Positions 1 to 8,782 of a stretch of 64,000 nt of DNA are shown piece by piece. Source of the stretch: UBA11663 sp049616325 (GTDB lineage Bacteria; Bacteroidota; Bacteroidia; Flavobacteriales_D; Sanyastnellaceae); assembly GCA_049616325.1 (NCBI GenBank), contig JBMZHG010000008.1:1-64000 (forward strand), written 5' to 3'. The notes under the pieces were generated by a model. It saw only the letters and a program-made list of their open reading frames with translations. It made no database searches and had not been told where the DNA came from. Position numbers and translations under genes: made by a program. How positions within the stretch are numbered: the stretch's first letter is position 1; each line of letters starts with the position of its first letter.

Positions 1-1
1 G

Positions 2-370
2 CGTTTCAGCGAGGGGTCCAAGCGTGATTTGAACCAAACCGAAACGAGGTCTTCAGGTCAACGAGCGAGCGGCAGAGATCGCGGCGAGGGCATGTCGTAC
101 CACCAAAAGCGTCGGCAAGGCGGGCCGTTCAAAAAGCCAGGCAAATCAACGTCCTTCAAGCGGCGGGACGATCGAGGTAATGCGACGTCTTCTTGGGACG
201 GCGCCAAACCTTGGGACGGCGCCAAACCCGGCAAGCCGATGGGGGCGGGCAAGGCGAAGAAAAAACACAAGCCGAAGAAGGGCGCATTCAAGCCTGGAGG
301 CGACGCGCCTTGGACCGGGAAAACCACGGGACGGCCGTCGTTTGGGGTGAAGAAGAAAGGGCGTCGCTGA
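2..370 (+). CDS. C-terminal part of a protein with a very basic, low-complexity tail (5' end outside window)
   Basis: The reading frame is open from the first bases of the window, so this is the 3' end of a gene that begins upstream. The visible 122 residues are rich in Lys, Arg, Gly and Pro, contain no recognisable fold, and end in KKKGRR. Two copies of the short unit WDGAKP come from an exact 18-bp tandem duplication. Such tails are common at the C-terminus of Bacteroidota RNA-handling proteins (DEAD-box helicases, RNase R, pseudouridine synthases), and the helicase at 42238-43614 has a comparable tail. The catalytic part is not visible, so the family cannot be named. A TTG at 29 could also serve as a start, but the open upstream frame makes a truncated longer gene more likely. 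Confidence 0.5.
   Translation, partial: RFSEGSKRDLNQTETRSSGQRASGRDRGEGMSYHQKRRQGGPFKKPGKSTSFKRRDDRGNATSSWDGAKPWDGAKPGKPMGAGKAKKKHKPKKGAFKPGGDAPWTGKTTGRPSFGVKKKGRR
193..228 (+). repeat. 18-bp perfect tandem duplication inside the basic tail
   Basis: The unit at 193-210 is repeated exactly at 211-228. It preserves the reading frame and encodes two WDGAKP units. It looks like a recent slippage or unequal-crossover event in a low-complexity tail. Confidence 0.9.
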
Positions 371-398
371 GCCGGCGACCAGCTCAGCCCGCGGGCCG

Positions 399-863
399 TC
401 ATTCCTCCTGCACTTCGATTCGAAGGCCTTCAATCGGGCATCCGATCGCGTTGGTGACGGGGTCAGCTACGGGACGCCCGGACAGGCAATCGCGAAGGGC
501 GGCATCGAGGTCGCGCCGCTTGGTCTTGGGCCTGCGCTTTCCTGGGGCGAAGTAGCGGTCGTTGATGCGGCCTCGGTACACCACCGAATCGGATGCGTCG
601 AGAACAAACGCCTCGGGCGTCCACCGCGCTCCCAACGTCTCGGCCCAATCGGCGCTGTCGAGGCGGAGAGGCATGGTCAAGCCGTAGGTCTGTTGGAAGG
701 TGGCGATTTGGGCCTCGGTGGTTGACGCGTTGGGGAAGACGCCCACAAACTCCACAGACTCGCCGGCAAAGTCCTTCTCCAGCTGACGCAGGTCGAAGGT
801 CATGTTTTGGCATATTGGACAAAGGGGGGCCAGGAAAATCAAGACGCGCCACACGGGTTCCAT
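399..863 (-). CDS. Redoxin / AhpC-TSA-like thioredoxin-fold protein
   Basis: A 154-residue thioredoxin-fold protein. A hydrophobic first strand (VLIFLAP) runs into the active-site motif CPIC near residue 15. Later come a GVFPN segment, a TPEAFVLD strand with the cis-proline preceding an acidic residue, and a family-typical end (SGRPVADPV, then GCPIEG). This arrangement is known from redoxin-domain proteins of Bacteroidota and Planctomycetes that often occur with cytochrome c or copper proteins; the substrate is unknown. The ATG at 863 is chosen because a GACCTTTG box lies four bases upstream; the frame stays open to 962. The short N-terminus leaves little room for a signal peptide, so localisation is uncertain. 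The gene is divergent from the hydrolase at 955. Confidence 0.75.
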   Translation of the reverse strand: MEPVWRVLIFLAPLCPICQNMTFDLRQLEKDFAGESVEFVGVFPNASTTEAQIATFQQTYGLTMPLRLDSADWAETLGARWTPEAFVLDASDSVVYRGRINDRYFAPGKRRPKTKRRDLDAALRDCLSGRPVADPVTNAIGCPIEGLRIEVQEE

Positions 864-867
864 GCGG

Positions 868-875
868 CAAAGGTC
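868..875 (-). promoter_or_regulatory. -7-like box GACCTTTG, 4 nt before ATG (redoxin)
   Basis: GACCTTTG on the minus strand, then CCGC and the ATG at 863. It matches the Bacteroidota -7 element TAnnTTTG except at the first base. No convincing -33 TTTG was found. Confidence 0.5.
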
Positions 876-942
876 AACAAGTTTGCCGAATTGGCTGAGA
901 ACCTGAAGCAAGCTGTCAAAACGCCCTGCGAAGCTGGGGCAG

Positions 943-950
943 TACTTTTG
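943..950 (+). promoter_or_regulatory. -7 box TACTTTTG, 4 nt before ATG (hydrolase 955)
   Basis: A perfect TAnnTTTG followed by CGAC and the ATG at 955. The spacing implies a transcript that starts at or next to the start codon. Confidence 0.6.
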
Positions 951-954
951 CGAC

Positions 955-2073
955 ATGAGCAATTACGCGAGGTTCAAAGGGGGCGTTTGGGCGTTGGCAA
1001 CGACGATGCTGTGTTCGTTGACAGGCCAATCTCAAATCACGCAATTCACCCATGTCTTGGTCGATGCTGACCGCGGAGATCGTGAGATCCCCGTGGAATT
1101 TTGGCACGATGCGTCCTTGACGAGCCCTGCGGCTCTGGCGGTGATTGCGCACGGGTTTGCGATGACGCCGGCCGATTACGACGATTTGAGCGAGCACTTG
1201 GTGGAGGCCGGGTACGTGATCGGGCGCCTCGACACCGAGACAGGGTTTGCTCCGAGTCACCTGGATTTTGCGCTGGACATGGTGTACGTTGTGGAACATG
1301 CTGCGGAGGAAGTGGAGGCGTTGAGCGGTCTGTTGAACGACGCACAGGCTTTGGTGGGCCACAGCATGGGGGGAGGAGCCGCTTGGTTGGCTGCGGCTGA
1401 ACTGGGCAGCACGTTGGAAGCTCTCGTGGGCCTTGCGCCGGCAGAAACGACGCCTTCGGCGCAAGCCGCCGGTCAGGACGTTGAGGCGGCTTCCCTTGTC
1501 GTTTCGGGGACGTCGGATGCCATAACCCCGCAGGCCACGCAACACATTCCGTTGTACGAGTCCTTGACGGGGTCCACGTGCCGGGCCTTCGTCTCTTTGA
1601 TTGAGGGAGGCCATTGCGGGTTTGCCGACGCCGGAACGTTGTGCGATTTTGGGGAAATCACCTTTGCCGGAATGACGCGAGAAGAACAGCAAGAGTTGTC
1701 GTTTGCGGCCGTTGCGGACTTTCTCAGCTGCCACCTTGACTCGGACGCGCAGGGCATGGCCAACCTCGAAGAAACGGCCAACCAAAACGGCAACGTAGAG
1801 CTGACGTTGGCGTGCGACTGGACGGGCTTGGCGGAGGTTTCCGAAGTTGGGGTGGTGGCTCCCAACCCCGCCTCTTCATGGGTGCGCGTGCCGCAACTTG
1901 GTCTTGACGGGGGCTGGAGAGCCTTGGACCTTCACGGACGCGAGTTGCCCCTTCGGTGGCTCGGGTCGGAAGAGCTGAGCATAGACGAATGGCCTGTCGG
2001 CATGGTGCTTTTGACGTGGACCTCTTCCTCAGGGGCAATTGTCTGGCGGACCTCGGTGGCGGTGGTTCGTTGA
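955..2073 (+). CDS. Secreted alpha/beta hydrolase with T9SS sorting domain
   Basis: The 372-residue product starts with a signal peptide (hydrophobic core about residues 10-25). An alpha/beta-hydrolase domain of the dienelactone hydrolase/chlorophyllase-like type covers about residues 28-265. It has the oxyanion-hole segment AHGF, the nucleophile elbow GHSMGG (Ser about 137), an Asp in SGTSDAITP and the catalytic His in EGGHCGF. The last 75 residues form a T9SS type A sorting domain: APNPASSWVRV, a β-sandwich pattern, and a final SVAVVR. The enzyme is probably exported through the outer membrane and kept on the surface or released; an ester or polymer substrate is likely but not determined. 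The ATG fits the -7 box at 943-950. Confidence 0.85.
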   Translation: MSNYARFKGGVWALATTMLCSLTGQSQITQFTHVLVDADRGDREIPVEFWHDASLTSPAALAVIAHGFAMTPADYDDLSEHLVEAGYVIGRLDTETGFAPSHLDFALDMVYVVEHAAEEVEALSGLLNDAQALVGHSMGGGAAWLAAAELGSTLEALVGLAPAETTPSAQAAGQDVEAASLVVSGTSDAITPQATQHIPLYESLTGSTCRAFVSLIEGGHCGFADAGTLCDFGEITFAGMTREEQQELSFAAVADFLSCHLDSDAQGMANLEETANQNGNVELTLACDWTGLAEVSEVGVVAPNPASSWVRVPQLGLDGGWRALDLHGRELPLRWLGSEELSIDEWPVGMVLLTWTSSSGAIVWRTSVAVVR

Positions 2074-2092
2074 AGAGCAATTCTTGCCACCT

Positions 2093-2100
2093 TACCTTTT
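2093..2100 (+). promoter_or_regulatory. Possible -7 box TACCTTTT, 7 nt before ATG (DUF808)
   Basis: TACCTTTT lies in the 34-base gap between the hydrolase stop and the ATG at 2108. Spacing is seven rather than four, so this is a weaker candidate. Confidence 0.3.
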
Positions 2101-2107
2101 CCTCGCC

Positions 2108-2938
2108 ATGCCCAGCGGAATTTTTGCCTTGCTCGACGACGTCGCCATGCTGATGGACGACGTGGCTGTCATGACCAAAGTTGCCGGGAAAAAGACCGCG
2201 GGCATTTTGGGCGACGACCTGGCGGTGAATGCGGAGAAAGCCACGGGGTTTGAGGCGTCCCGCGAGCTGCCCGTGTTGTGGGCCATCACCAAAGGCTCGT
2301 TTCTGAACAAGCTGATCATTTTGCCGTTGGCGTTTGCTCTAAGTGCGTTGGCGCCTTGGGTCATTGAGCCCATCTTGATTGCCGGCGGGCTCTTTCTGGC
2401 TTACGAGGGAGTGGAGAAGGTCGTTCACGTGGCCTTGCACCGAGGAGCTTCCGAGAGCAGTTCCAAGGAACGTCCTCCAGAAAAGGAACGCATTCGGTCT
2501 GCTGTCGTGGTGGATTTCATCTTGTCCGTGGAAATCGTGGTCATTGCTTTGGGGGAGGTCATGGACGCTGAGTTTGCAGTCCAAATCGCCGCCGTCACCG
2601 TCATCGCGCTTCTCGCCACGGTGGGCGTCTACGGGTTGGTCGCTCTGCTCGTCAGGATGGACGACGCGGGCCTGGCGCTCATGAAACGTTCGTCGTCGTT
2701 CGCCCGACGCTTGGGACGCCTTCTTGTGGCGGCTTTGCCCGTCGTGATCAAGGTGTTGAGCGTCGTGGGTACGGCGGCCTTGCTTTTGGTGTCAGGAGGC
2801 ATTTTCCACCATCACATTCCTGGAATCCACGGCGTGCTTCACGACTTTCCTGCGCTCGTGGCAGATGCGGTGCTCGGAGTTGGAGCTGGGCTCGTCGTCT
2901 TGGGGGTAGTCCGTGCTGCAAAGGCTGCATTCCGCTGA
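2108..2938 (+). CDS. yedI: DUF808 family inner-membrane protein (YedI-like)
   Basis: 276 residues. The N-terminal block (LDDVAMLMDDV, then KKTAGILGDDLAVNAE and ASRELPVLWAI) is the diagnostic conserved region of the DUF808/YedI family, followed by four to six hydrophobic segments including LIILPLAFALSALAPWV and VEIVVIALGEVMDAEF. E. coli YedI is about 305 residues, so this is close to full length. Molecular function is not established for the family. ATG 2108 is chosen because homologues begin right at this point; the frame extends upstream into the previous gene with no sequence of the family's type. Confidence 0.9.
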   Translation: MPSGIFALLDDVAMLMDDVAVMTKVAGKKTAGILGDDLAVNAEKATGFEASRELPVLWAITKGSFLNKLIILPLAFALSALAPWVIEPILIAGGLFLAYEGVEKVVHVALHRGASESSSKERPPEKERIRSAVVVDFILSVEIVVIALGEVMDAEFAVQIAAVTVIALLATVGVYGLVALLVRMDDAGLALMKRSSSFARRLGRLLVAALPVVIKVLSVVGTAALLLVSGGIFHHHIPGIHGVLHDFPALVADAVLGVGAGLVVLGVVRAAKAAFR

Positions 2939-2992
2939 TTTGGTCGCGGTCGCGGGTCACGTCGAGGTCATAGGGGCGAACAAATTATCTAA

Positions 2993-3000
2993 TACTTTGT
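2993..3000 (+). promoter_or_regulatory. Possible -7 box TACTTTGT upstream of fasciclin gene
   Basis: TACTTTGT ends nine bases before the ATG at 3010, inside an AT-rich stretch (about 2980-3009) that stands out from the surrounding GC-rich DNA. Confidence 0.35.
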
Positions 3001-3009
3001 CTTCTAAAG

Positions 3010-5175
3010 ATGACCAACACATTACGTATCCTTTTTCTTGGTACGCTGGGTGCTTCAATGCTTGTTGATGCTTTTGCTCAATGCGACGGTAACCACGTTG
3101 TTATCCTCCAAAACTTCGAATTCACCCCAGCCCAACTCACGGTTGAGCCGGGCGATTCCGTGTCCTTCATCAACATTGAAGGAATTCACACGGTCAACGG
3201 AGTCACCAACAGCGTCACCGGCGAGCCCTTTGGCAATCCGATGCCGTTTACGTTGCCGCAATCCTTGGGAACCGTTTCCGGCACGTGCATGGGCACGGTC
3301 GCGTTCAACATGCCGGGCACGTACTCTTACGATTGCTCGGTGGGTTTCAACGCCCAAGCAGGGATGCAGGGGACGATTGTGGTCGACGCATATGACTTGA
3401 ACGATTTGCTTTCCGACATTCAGCAGTCTGACACTGTGCAGGCTTGGATGTCGGGCTACGCGTTTCAATCGTTTGTGCCGGAAATCTTGACAGCCCTTGG
3501 TCAACACACCATTTTTGTACCCAACGACAACGCCGTGAACGAGGCGATGGACTTCATGAATTTGGGTCAATTCGACATGTTGTCCATTCCGGATTTTCCG
3601 GAGATTATGCAATACCATTCGGTTCCTGGGGTTTGGACGTTGGAGGACCTCGAAGACGGCATGACGCTTACTACGGTGCAGGGTCAGGCCTTGCAAGTGA
3701 CCGTCAACGGCCAAGGAACTTTTGTGGACGGTGCACGAATTGTGCAGACCGGCTTTGAGGCGTTCAACGGGGTGGCGCACGTCATTGATGAGGTGCTGGC
3801 GCCTTCGGGGTTGCCGGCGCCGCATGTTTGGGCTTGGATCCAAAACAGCCCCGACCACACCTTCCTCGAACAGGCCATTGCGGGTGCATACCTTCAGGAA
3901 GACCTCAGCTTTCAGGTCGTGATCGACGACAGCTACGGCTCGCCGGGACCTTGGACGGTTTGGGCTCCGACGGACGAAGCTTTTGAAACCTTTTTCGCGG
4001 CTCAAGGATGGGACGTAGCGGATTTGCTGTCTTCCCAGTACCTCGTGGAGTTGGTCCAAAACCACATCCTCCAGTACATCGTTGAATCCCCCAGTTTCTC
4101 GAGCGGCGCCAACCTGACCAACCTCAACGGAACCACGTTTGCTTTGTCGGGCGGCGCGGGGCAGTGGTCGTACGGAGGAGCTTCTGTACTGCAAGTGGAT
4201 GCCCAGGCCTACAACGGGGTCGTGCACGTTCTCGACGAAGTACTGGCACCGGAGATCGAAGTCCCAGAGGGGACGTGCGGCGTGTGGACGCTCGAATTGA
4301 CGGACCAAGGCGAGGACGGTTGGGGATTTGAAAATCCCTTCGACGGGACGTATGTCGAATTGCAAATCAATCAGTCCGTGGTTGACTTGGTGTCGTTGCC
4401 AGGCGGCAATTCGTTGTCGTACGAGTTTGGTGTGGATGTGGGAGACATCCTCAATGCGGTGTTTTACTCGTTTGGAGGGGGCTACCTGCCAGGTTATCGG
4501 ATTTACGACGGGGAGGGGACTTTGGTGATTCAAGAACAGGGAACGTTCAACAACGAGCCGGAGTCGACGTTTGGGCTTCATGCGTGCGAAAACCCCTACA
4601 GCAATGCATGCGGGACTGTCACGGTGTCCTTCGAGGATTTCTACGGCGACGGCTGGGATGTGGGGGCCTTGTTGGTGTTTGTCGACGACGTGCTGACCTA
4701 CGAGCTGACCATGCCCAACGGGCAGGGGCCTTACGAGGTGGAGTTTCAGGTGAACGAAGGTGCGGTGTTGGACTTCATCTACGATTCGTCGTATTTCCCG
4801 CAGGAAAACGGCTACGTGGTGTACGGCGTCGAAGGAGAGTTGCTGGTGGATGAGAATTCTCTCGACCAAACGCCGGGCAACGCGCTCAACGTGGTGCCTT
4901 GTCCCGCCACATCCGGCGAAGGGTACTTGGAAGAGGCGCCCACATGGTCGTGCATTCCCAACCCCACCGTGGACAGACGCGTGCGCTTTGAGGGCAACGC
5001 CGGGTTGTCAGGAGTGGCGACTTTCCGTGACGTTCGTGGACGCGTGGTTCATTCTGCCAAGTTGATCTCGGGCATGTGGTGCGACTTGAGCGACCTCCAA
5101 TCAGGCTTGTATATGGTTTCGTTTGATTCAGAAGAAGGAATCACGTGGGGAACCCAGCAGCTCGTTGTACGGTAA
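3010..5175 (+). CDS. Secreted cupredoxin-like / double fasciclin protein with T9SS sorting domain
   Basis: 721 residues. Signal peptide (1-23, ending DAFAQ). A plastocyanin-like domain covers about 26-128. Two fasciclin (FAS1) domains lie at about 130-265 and 275-418, each with the TxFxPxxxA type segment (TIFVPNDNAV, TVWAPTDEAF) and ending HVIDEVLAP or HVLDEVLAP. Two modules with the DGW/YGDGW signature follow (about 425-530 and 535-640), then a T9SS sorting domain from about 650 (CIPNPTVDRRV) to LVVR. The protein is probably an extracellular adhesion or matrix protein. In the cupredoxin domain one copper ligand is changed: His60, Cys109 and Met119 are present, but the position expected to hold the second His appears to be Asn114. 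Copper binding is therefore doubtful. It stands alone as a transcription unit. Confidence 0.88.
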   Translation: MTNTLRILFLGTLGASMLVDAFAQCDGNHVVILQNFEFTPAQLTVEPGDSVSFINIEGIHTVNGVTNSVTGEPFGNPMPFTLPQSLGTVSGTCMGTVAFNMPGTYSYDCSVGFNAQAGMQGTIVVDAYDLNDLLSDIQQSDTVQAWMSGYAFQSFVPEILTALGQHTIFVPNDNAVNEAMDFMNLGQFDMLSIPDFPEIMQYHSVPGVWTLEDLEDGMTLTTVQGQALQVTVNGQGTFVDGARIVQTGFEAFNGVAHVIDEVLAPSGLPAPHVWAWIQNSPDHTFLEQAIAGAYLQEDLSFQVVIDDSYGSPGPWTVWAPTDEAFETFFAAQGWDVADLLSSQYLVELVQNHILQYIVESPSFSSGANLTNLNGTTFALSGGAGQWSYGGASVLQVDAQAYNGVVHVLDEVLAPEIEVPEGTCGVWTLELTDQGEDGWGFENPFDGTYVELQINQSVVDLVSLPGGNSLSYEFGVDVGDILNAVFYSFGGGYLPGYRIYDGEGTLVIQEQGTFNNEPESTFGLHACENPYSNACGTVTVSFEDFYGDGWDVGALLVFVDDVLTYELTMPNGQGPYEVEFQVNEGAVLDFIYDSSYFPQENGYVVYGVEGELLVDENSLDQTPGNALNVVPCPATSGEGYLEEAPTWSCIPNPTVDRRVRFEGNAGLSGVATFRDVRGRVVHSAKLISGMWCDLSDLQSGLYMVSFDSEEGITWGTQQLVVR

Positions 5176-5503
5176 GCGTCAGCCGAGGATTTTCTCCATC
5201 TGTCTGAAAGCCCACAAACGACTTCTGAGGGCGTTCAAATCGCCAAACCTAGCGCCGCCGACGTCATGCTCAAGGACCCAGCCATGGCGTGCTCGTTGAA
5301 CGGGGCAACCCGTTCGTTTGGCGTCTGCATGATTGGGGGCAAAGAAGTTCGTCGGACATGGGATCAACGGTTGGTGCGCATGGAACTACGAGAGCTACGA
5401 CGCAAGGAACCTGAGCACCGTCGAGACGTTTCCCACGCGACATGTGGAGAACTGCATGAAGAGGTGGAGGCGCGGCCGTTCCGCCTTGAAGCATCTTTGC
5501 CGC
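5176..5503. other. 328-bp stretch without a convincing gene
   Basis: A 62-codon minus-strand frame (5179-5367, ending FRQMEKILG) and the in-frame 5' extension of the next gene are open here. Neither has a recognisable domain. The minus-strand frame has no -7 box at the usual spacing. It may be a decayed gene or an unrecognised small protein. No tRNA-like structure was seen. Confidence 0.4.
5492..5499 (+). promoter_or_regulatory. -7-like box CATCTTTG, 4 nt before ATG (VOC protein)
   Basis: CATCTTTG, then CCGC and the ATG at 5504. It supports this internal ATG over the longer upstream frame. Confidence 0.5.
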
Positions 5504-6559
5504 ATGGCAAAACTCATCAGTGGCATCCAGCAAGTGGGGATCGGAATCCCAGACGTGCACAAAGCGTGGAAGTGGTACCGCAACGCTTTTGGCATCGACA
5601 TCCGCATGTTCGAAGAAGCGGCGGAGGCGGCGTTGATGACGCGCTACACCGGAGGCGAGGTGCACGCCCGTCATGCGGCGCTTGCGCTGCACATGGGAGG
5701 TGGCGCAGGGATGGAGATTTGGCAATTCACCAGCCGCAAGCCACAACCCGCGTCGTTCGAAGGCCAGCTTGGAGACACGGGCATTTTCATCTGCAAAGTG
5801 AAGTGCGTGGACGCCGACGCGATGCACGCGGAACATGCCCGTCGCGGCATCGCCTCACTCGGGCCGGTTCACACGCGTCCCGATGGAAGCAAGCATTTTT
5901 ACGTGAAGGATCCCCACGGGTACTTCTTTGAAGTGGTGGAGAGCAAGGAGTGGTTTGGTCCGGCGCCCTACGGCGGCGGGGTCGGGGGCGCCGTTTTGGG
6001 CGTCAGCGACGTAGAAAAGTCGCTCAAACTTTACCGCGACGTGTTGGGCTACGATCACGTGGTGATGGACGAGATAGCGATTCACTCGGCATTTGCACCG
6101 CTTCCCAGCGGAGGCCAAACCTACCGCCGCGTCGTCCTCAAACGAAGCCAGCCGACGGCTGGGCCATTCAGCGAGCTGTTGGGAGGGGGCGAGATTGAAC
6201 TTGTGCAGGCCATGGACCGCGCGCCGCGCAACTTGTTTGAAGGACGATTTTGGGGCGACCTCGGGTTCATTCATCTGTGCTGGGACGTTCGGGACATGAA
6301 GGCCCTCGGTCAGGAACTGGAAGCTGCAGGCTTTCCGTTCACCGTGGACAGCTCATCTTCGTTTGACATGGGAGAGGCCAGCGGCCAATTCACGTACGTC
6401 GAAGATCCCGACGGGACGTGGATTGAGTTTGTCGAAACGCACAAAATCCCCATTCTCAAGTCGCTCAGATGGTACCTCGACACGCGAAAGCGTCCGCAGG
6501 GAAAGGCCCTTCCGAAGTGGATGCTCAAGATGCTGCGCTTCAGCCGCGTGAAGGACTGA
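5504..6559 (+). CDS. VOC family protein with two glyoxalase-type domains
   Basis: 351 residues with two vicinal-oxygen-chelate units. The first is at about 1-150 (QQVGIGIPDVHKAWKWYRNAFG at the start, FYVKDPHGYFFEVVE at the end). The second is at about 160-310 (GAVLGVSDVEKSLKLYRDVLGYD, FTYVEDPDGTWIEFVET). DPDG/DPHG followed by an acidic metal-ligand Glu is typical of glyoxalase I/dioxygenase folds. Family members act on 2-oxoaldehydes, extradiol substrates or lipophilic hydroxy acids; nothing here selects one. The product is cytosolic, with no signal peptide. The ATG at 5504 is chosen because the first VOC strand begins there and the -7-like box sits four bases upstream. The frame is open to 5333, but that extension is Arg-rich and unlike the family. 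Confidence 0.82.
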   Translation: MAKLISGIQQVGIGIPDVHKAWKWYRNAFGIDIRMFEEAAEAALMTRYTGGEVHARHAALALHMGGGAGMEIWQFTSRKPQPASFEGQLGDTGIFICKVKCVDADAMHAEHARRGIASLGPVHTRPDGSKHFYVKDPHGYFFEVVESKEWFGPAPYGGGVGGAVLGVSDVEKSLKLYRDVLGYDHVVMDEIAIHSAFAPLPSGGQTYRRVVLKRSQPTAGPFSELLGGGEIELVQAMDRAPRNLFEGRFWGDLGFIHLCWDVRDMKALGQELEAAGFPFTVDSSSSFDMGEASGQFTYVEDPDGTWIEFVETHKIPILKSLRWYLDTRKRPQGKALPKWMLKMLRFSRVKD

Positions 6560-6624
6560 GAGCGTTGTTCATTCAGGCCTGAAAACTGGCGTCTTCTGGC
6601 GAGGGCTGTTCGTGCTTCCCGCGG

Positions 6625-6632
6625 TACTTTCG
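6625..6632 (+). promoter_or_regulatory. -7-like box TACTTTCG, 5 nt before ATG (S9 peptidase)
   Basis: TACTTTCG followed by GTGCA and the ATG at 6638. Confidence 0.5.
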
Positions 6633-6637
6633 GTGCA

Positions 6638-8782
6638 ATGACACATGTTTCTAACCTTCGCGCCTTCATCCCGTTTGTCGGGTTGGCGCTCGTTTTGGCG
6701 TTGGCCTCGTGCAACGCCCCATCCCACGAATCCATGACGTACCCAGAGACCCGAACCGTTGATGTTGTCGACACCCTGTGGGGAACCCCTGTGGCGGATC
6801 CGTACCGCTGGTTGGAAGACGACCGCGACCCGGAGGTTGTGGAATGGGTAGGCGCGCAAGCGGCGACGGCACGCGCGTTTTTGGATGGTCTGCCGGAGCG
6901 CGACGCCCTTCGTGCGCGATGTGAGGAGCTCTTCAACCACCCGCGGGTGGGCATCCCTCGTCGCATCGGGGAGAAGGTCTTCTTGACCCGCAACGACGGA
7001 CTCCAAAACCAAAGCGTCATTTTCGTCAAAGACTCGGAGGACGCCGAGGAGCGCGTGTTTCTCGACCCCAACGCCTTGAGCGAGGACGGCACCGTGACTG
7101 CCAACCTTTCAGGAGCGTCGCCGGAAGGCCGTTACGTGGTCGAAGTTCGCAACGCCGCCGGTTCCGACTGGCAGGAAATGCGAGTCCTGGACTTGACTAC
7201 GGGCGAATCCACGGGCGAGGTGCTGGAGTGGGTGAAGTTTTCTGGAGCGGCATGGGTCGAAGGGGGATTCTACTACAGCCGCTACCCCGCGCCAGAGGGT
7301 TCGGCATACAGCGCGGAGAACACCTTCCACAGCGTCTACTTTCACAAAGTCGGCACGCCTCAGTCGGAGGATGAATTGGTGTTCCGCAACGACGACGAGC
7401 CCAACCGCTACCATTTCTGCGGCACGACCGAGGACGGGGAGTACGTCGTGTTGAACACCAGCACGGGAACGGACGGCAACAGCCTGCACGTGAAGTCGCT
7501 GAAGGGGGACGGCGCGGACTGGATGCCGCTCATTGAGGGCTTCACGCACCACTCTTCGTTGGTCGAACACGTCAACGGTGCACTGTATGTCCTCACCGAC
7601 ATCGACGCGCCGCGGTACCGCCTCGTGGCGGCCGACCCGAGCGACCCGTCCAACACTGCGTTGTGGCGAGACATCCTTCCCGAGTCGGAGGACCTGCTCG
7701 AGTCTGTGAGCGTGGTCGGTGGGCAGCTTTGGGCGATCTACCTCCACAACGCGTCGAACCGGGTGGTGCGCTGCGATTTGGACGGTTCCAACCCACGCGT
7801 TGTGAGCTTGCCCTCCGAAGTGGGTTCAGTTGGCGGCTTTGGCGGAAAGAAGGAGGCCACGGAACTGTACTACGCCTTCACGTCGTTCACCCAGCCTACG
7901 TCGATCTACAAGCTTGACATCGCTTCGGGCGAATCCACGCTGTGGAGCATGCCTGACGTTGCGTTTGACCCCTCCGAATTCGAGGCACGCCAGGAATGGT
8001 ACACCTCGAAGGACGGCACACGCGTCCCCATGTTCATCGTCCACAAGAAGGGCCTCGAGAAGGACGGCACGAATCCGACGCTCCTTTACGCCTACGGCGG
8101 ATTCAACATCAGCCTGACCCCAAGCTTCAGCGCGAGCAACATCGCCTTCCTCGAGCGCGGTGGCATCTACGCCATGCCCAATTTGCGCGGCGGAGGTGAG
8201 TTTGGTGAAGCCTGGCACAAGGCGGGCATGCTCTTGGACAAGCAAAACGTCTTCGACGACTTCTTCGCGGCCGGGGATTACCTCGTGAAACAGGGGTACA
8301 CCTCCCACGGCAAGTTGGCGATCGCGGGCGGCAGCAACGGCGGACTTCTCGTGGGGGCCATCATGACCCAGCGTCCGGACTTTGCACGCGTTGCTCTTCC
8401 AGCGGTCGGCGTGATGGACATGCTGCGGTACCACAAGTTCACAATTGGGTGGGGGTGGATTCCGGAATACGGATGCGCGGACAGCTCCAAGGCCGACTTC
8501 GACAACCTCCACGGGTACTCGCCCGTGCACAACCTACGCAACGGCGTGACGTACCCGAGCACGATGGTGACCACAGCGGACCACGACGACCGCGTGGTGC
8601 CGGCGCACAGCTTCAAGTTCGGGGCACGCCTTCAGGCCGCGCACCGCGGACCGCGTCCGGTGCTGCTTCGTGTCGAGACCAACGCCGGACACGGTGCGGG
8701 CAAGCCCATCGGAAAGGTTCTCGACGAGCAAGCCGACAAGTGGGCCTTTGTGTTGAACGAACTTGACGCCCTTGAGCCATGA
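6638..8782 (+). CDS. Prolyl oligopeptidase (S9A) lipoprotein
   Basis: 714 residues. The N-terminus is a lipoprotein signal (VLALASC, lipid-anchored Cys about residue 27), so the enzyme is periplasmic or envelope-attached. The N-terminal signature DPYRWLEDDRDPEV is typical of prolyl oligopeptidases. A β-propeller occupies about 100-440. The α/β-hydrolase domain follows, with the nucleophile in GGSNGG (Ser about 567), an acidic residue in TADHDDRVVP and the catalytic His in NAGHGAG. Length fits the family (about 700). The role is cleavage of short proline-containing peptides, feeding peptide nutrition. It overlaps the next gene by four bases, so the two are translationally coupled. Confidence 0.93.
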   Translation: MTHVSNLRAFIPFVGLALVLALASCNAPSHESMTYPETRTVDVVDTLWGTPVADPYRWLEDDRDPEVVEWVGAQAATARAFLDGLPERDALRARCEELFNHPRVGIPRRIGEKVFLTRNDGLQNQSVIFVKDSEDAEERVFLDPNALSEDGTVTANLSGASPEGRYVVEVRNAAGSDWQEMRVLDLTTGESTGEVLEWVKFSGAAWVEGGFYYSRYPAPEGSAYSAENTFHSVYFHKVGTPQSEDELVFRNDDEPNRYHFCGTTEDGEYVVLNTSTGTDGNSLHVKSLKGDGADWMPLIEGFTHHSSLVEHVNGALYVLTDIDAPRYRLVAADPSDPSNTALWRDILPESEDLLESVSVVGGQLWAIYLHNASNRVVRCDLDGSNPRVVSLPSEVGSVGGFGGKKEATELYYAFTSFTQPTSIYKLDIASGESTLWSMPDVAFDPSEFEARQEWYTSKDGTRVPMFIVHKKGLEKDGTNPTLLYAYGGFNISLTPSFSASNIAFLERGGIYAMPNLRGGGEFGEAWHKAGMLLDKQNVFDDFFAAGDYLVKQGYTSHGKLAIAGGSNGGLLVGAIMTQRPDFARVALPAVGVMDMLRYHKFTIGWGWIPEYGCADSSKADFDNLHGYSPVHNLRNGVTYPSTMVTTADHDDRVVPAHSFKFGARLQAAHRGPRPVLLRVETNAGHGAGKPIGKVLDEQADKWAFVLNELDALEP

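Noticed and set aside
3055..4869. A 604-codon open frame on the minus strand opposite the fasciclin gene
   Set aside because: His/Val/Arg-rich composition with no domain; it follows the codon bias of the real gene on the other strand, which has signal peptide, domains and sorting end.
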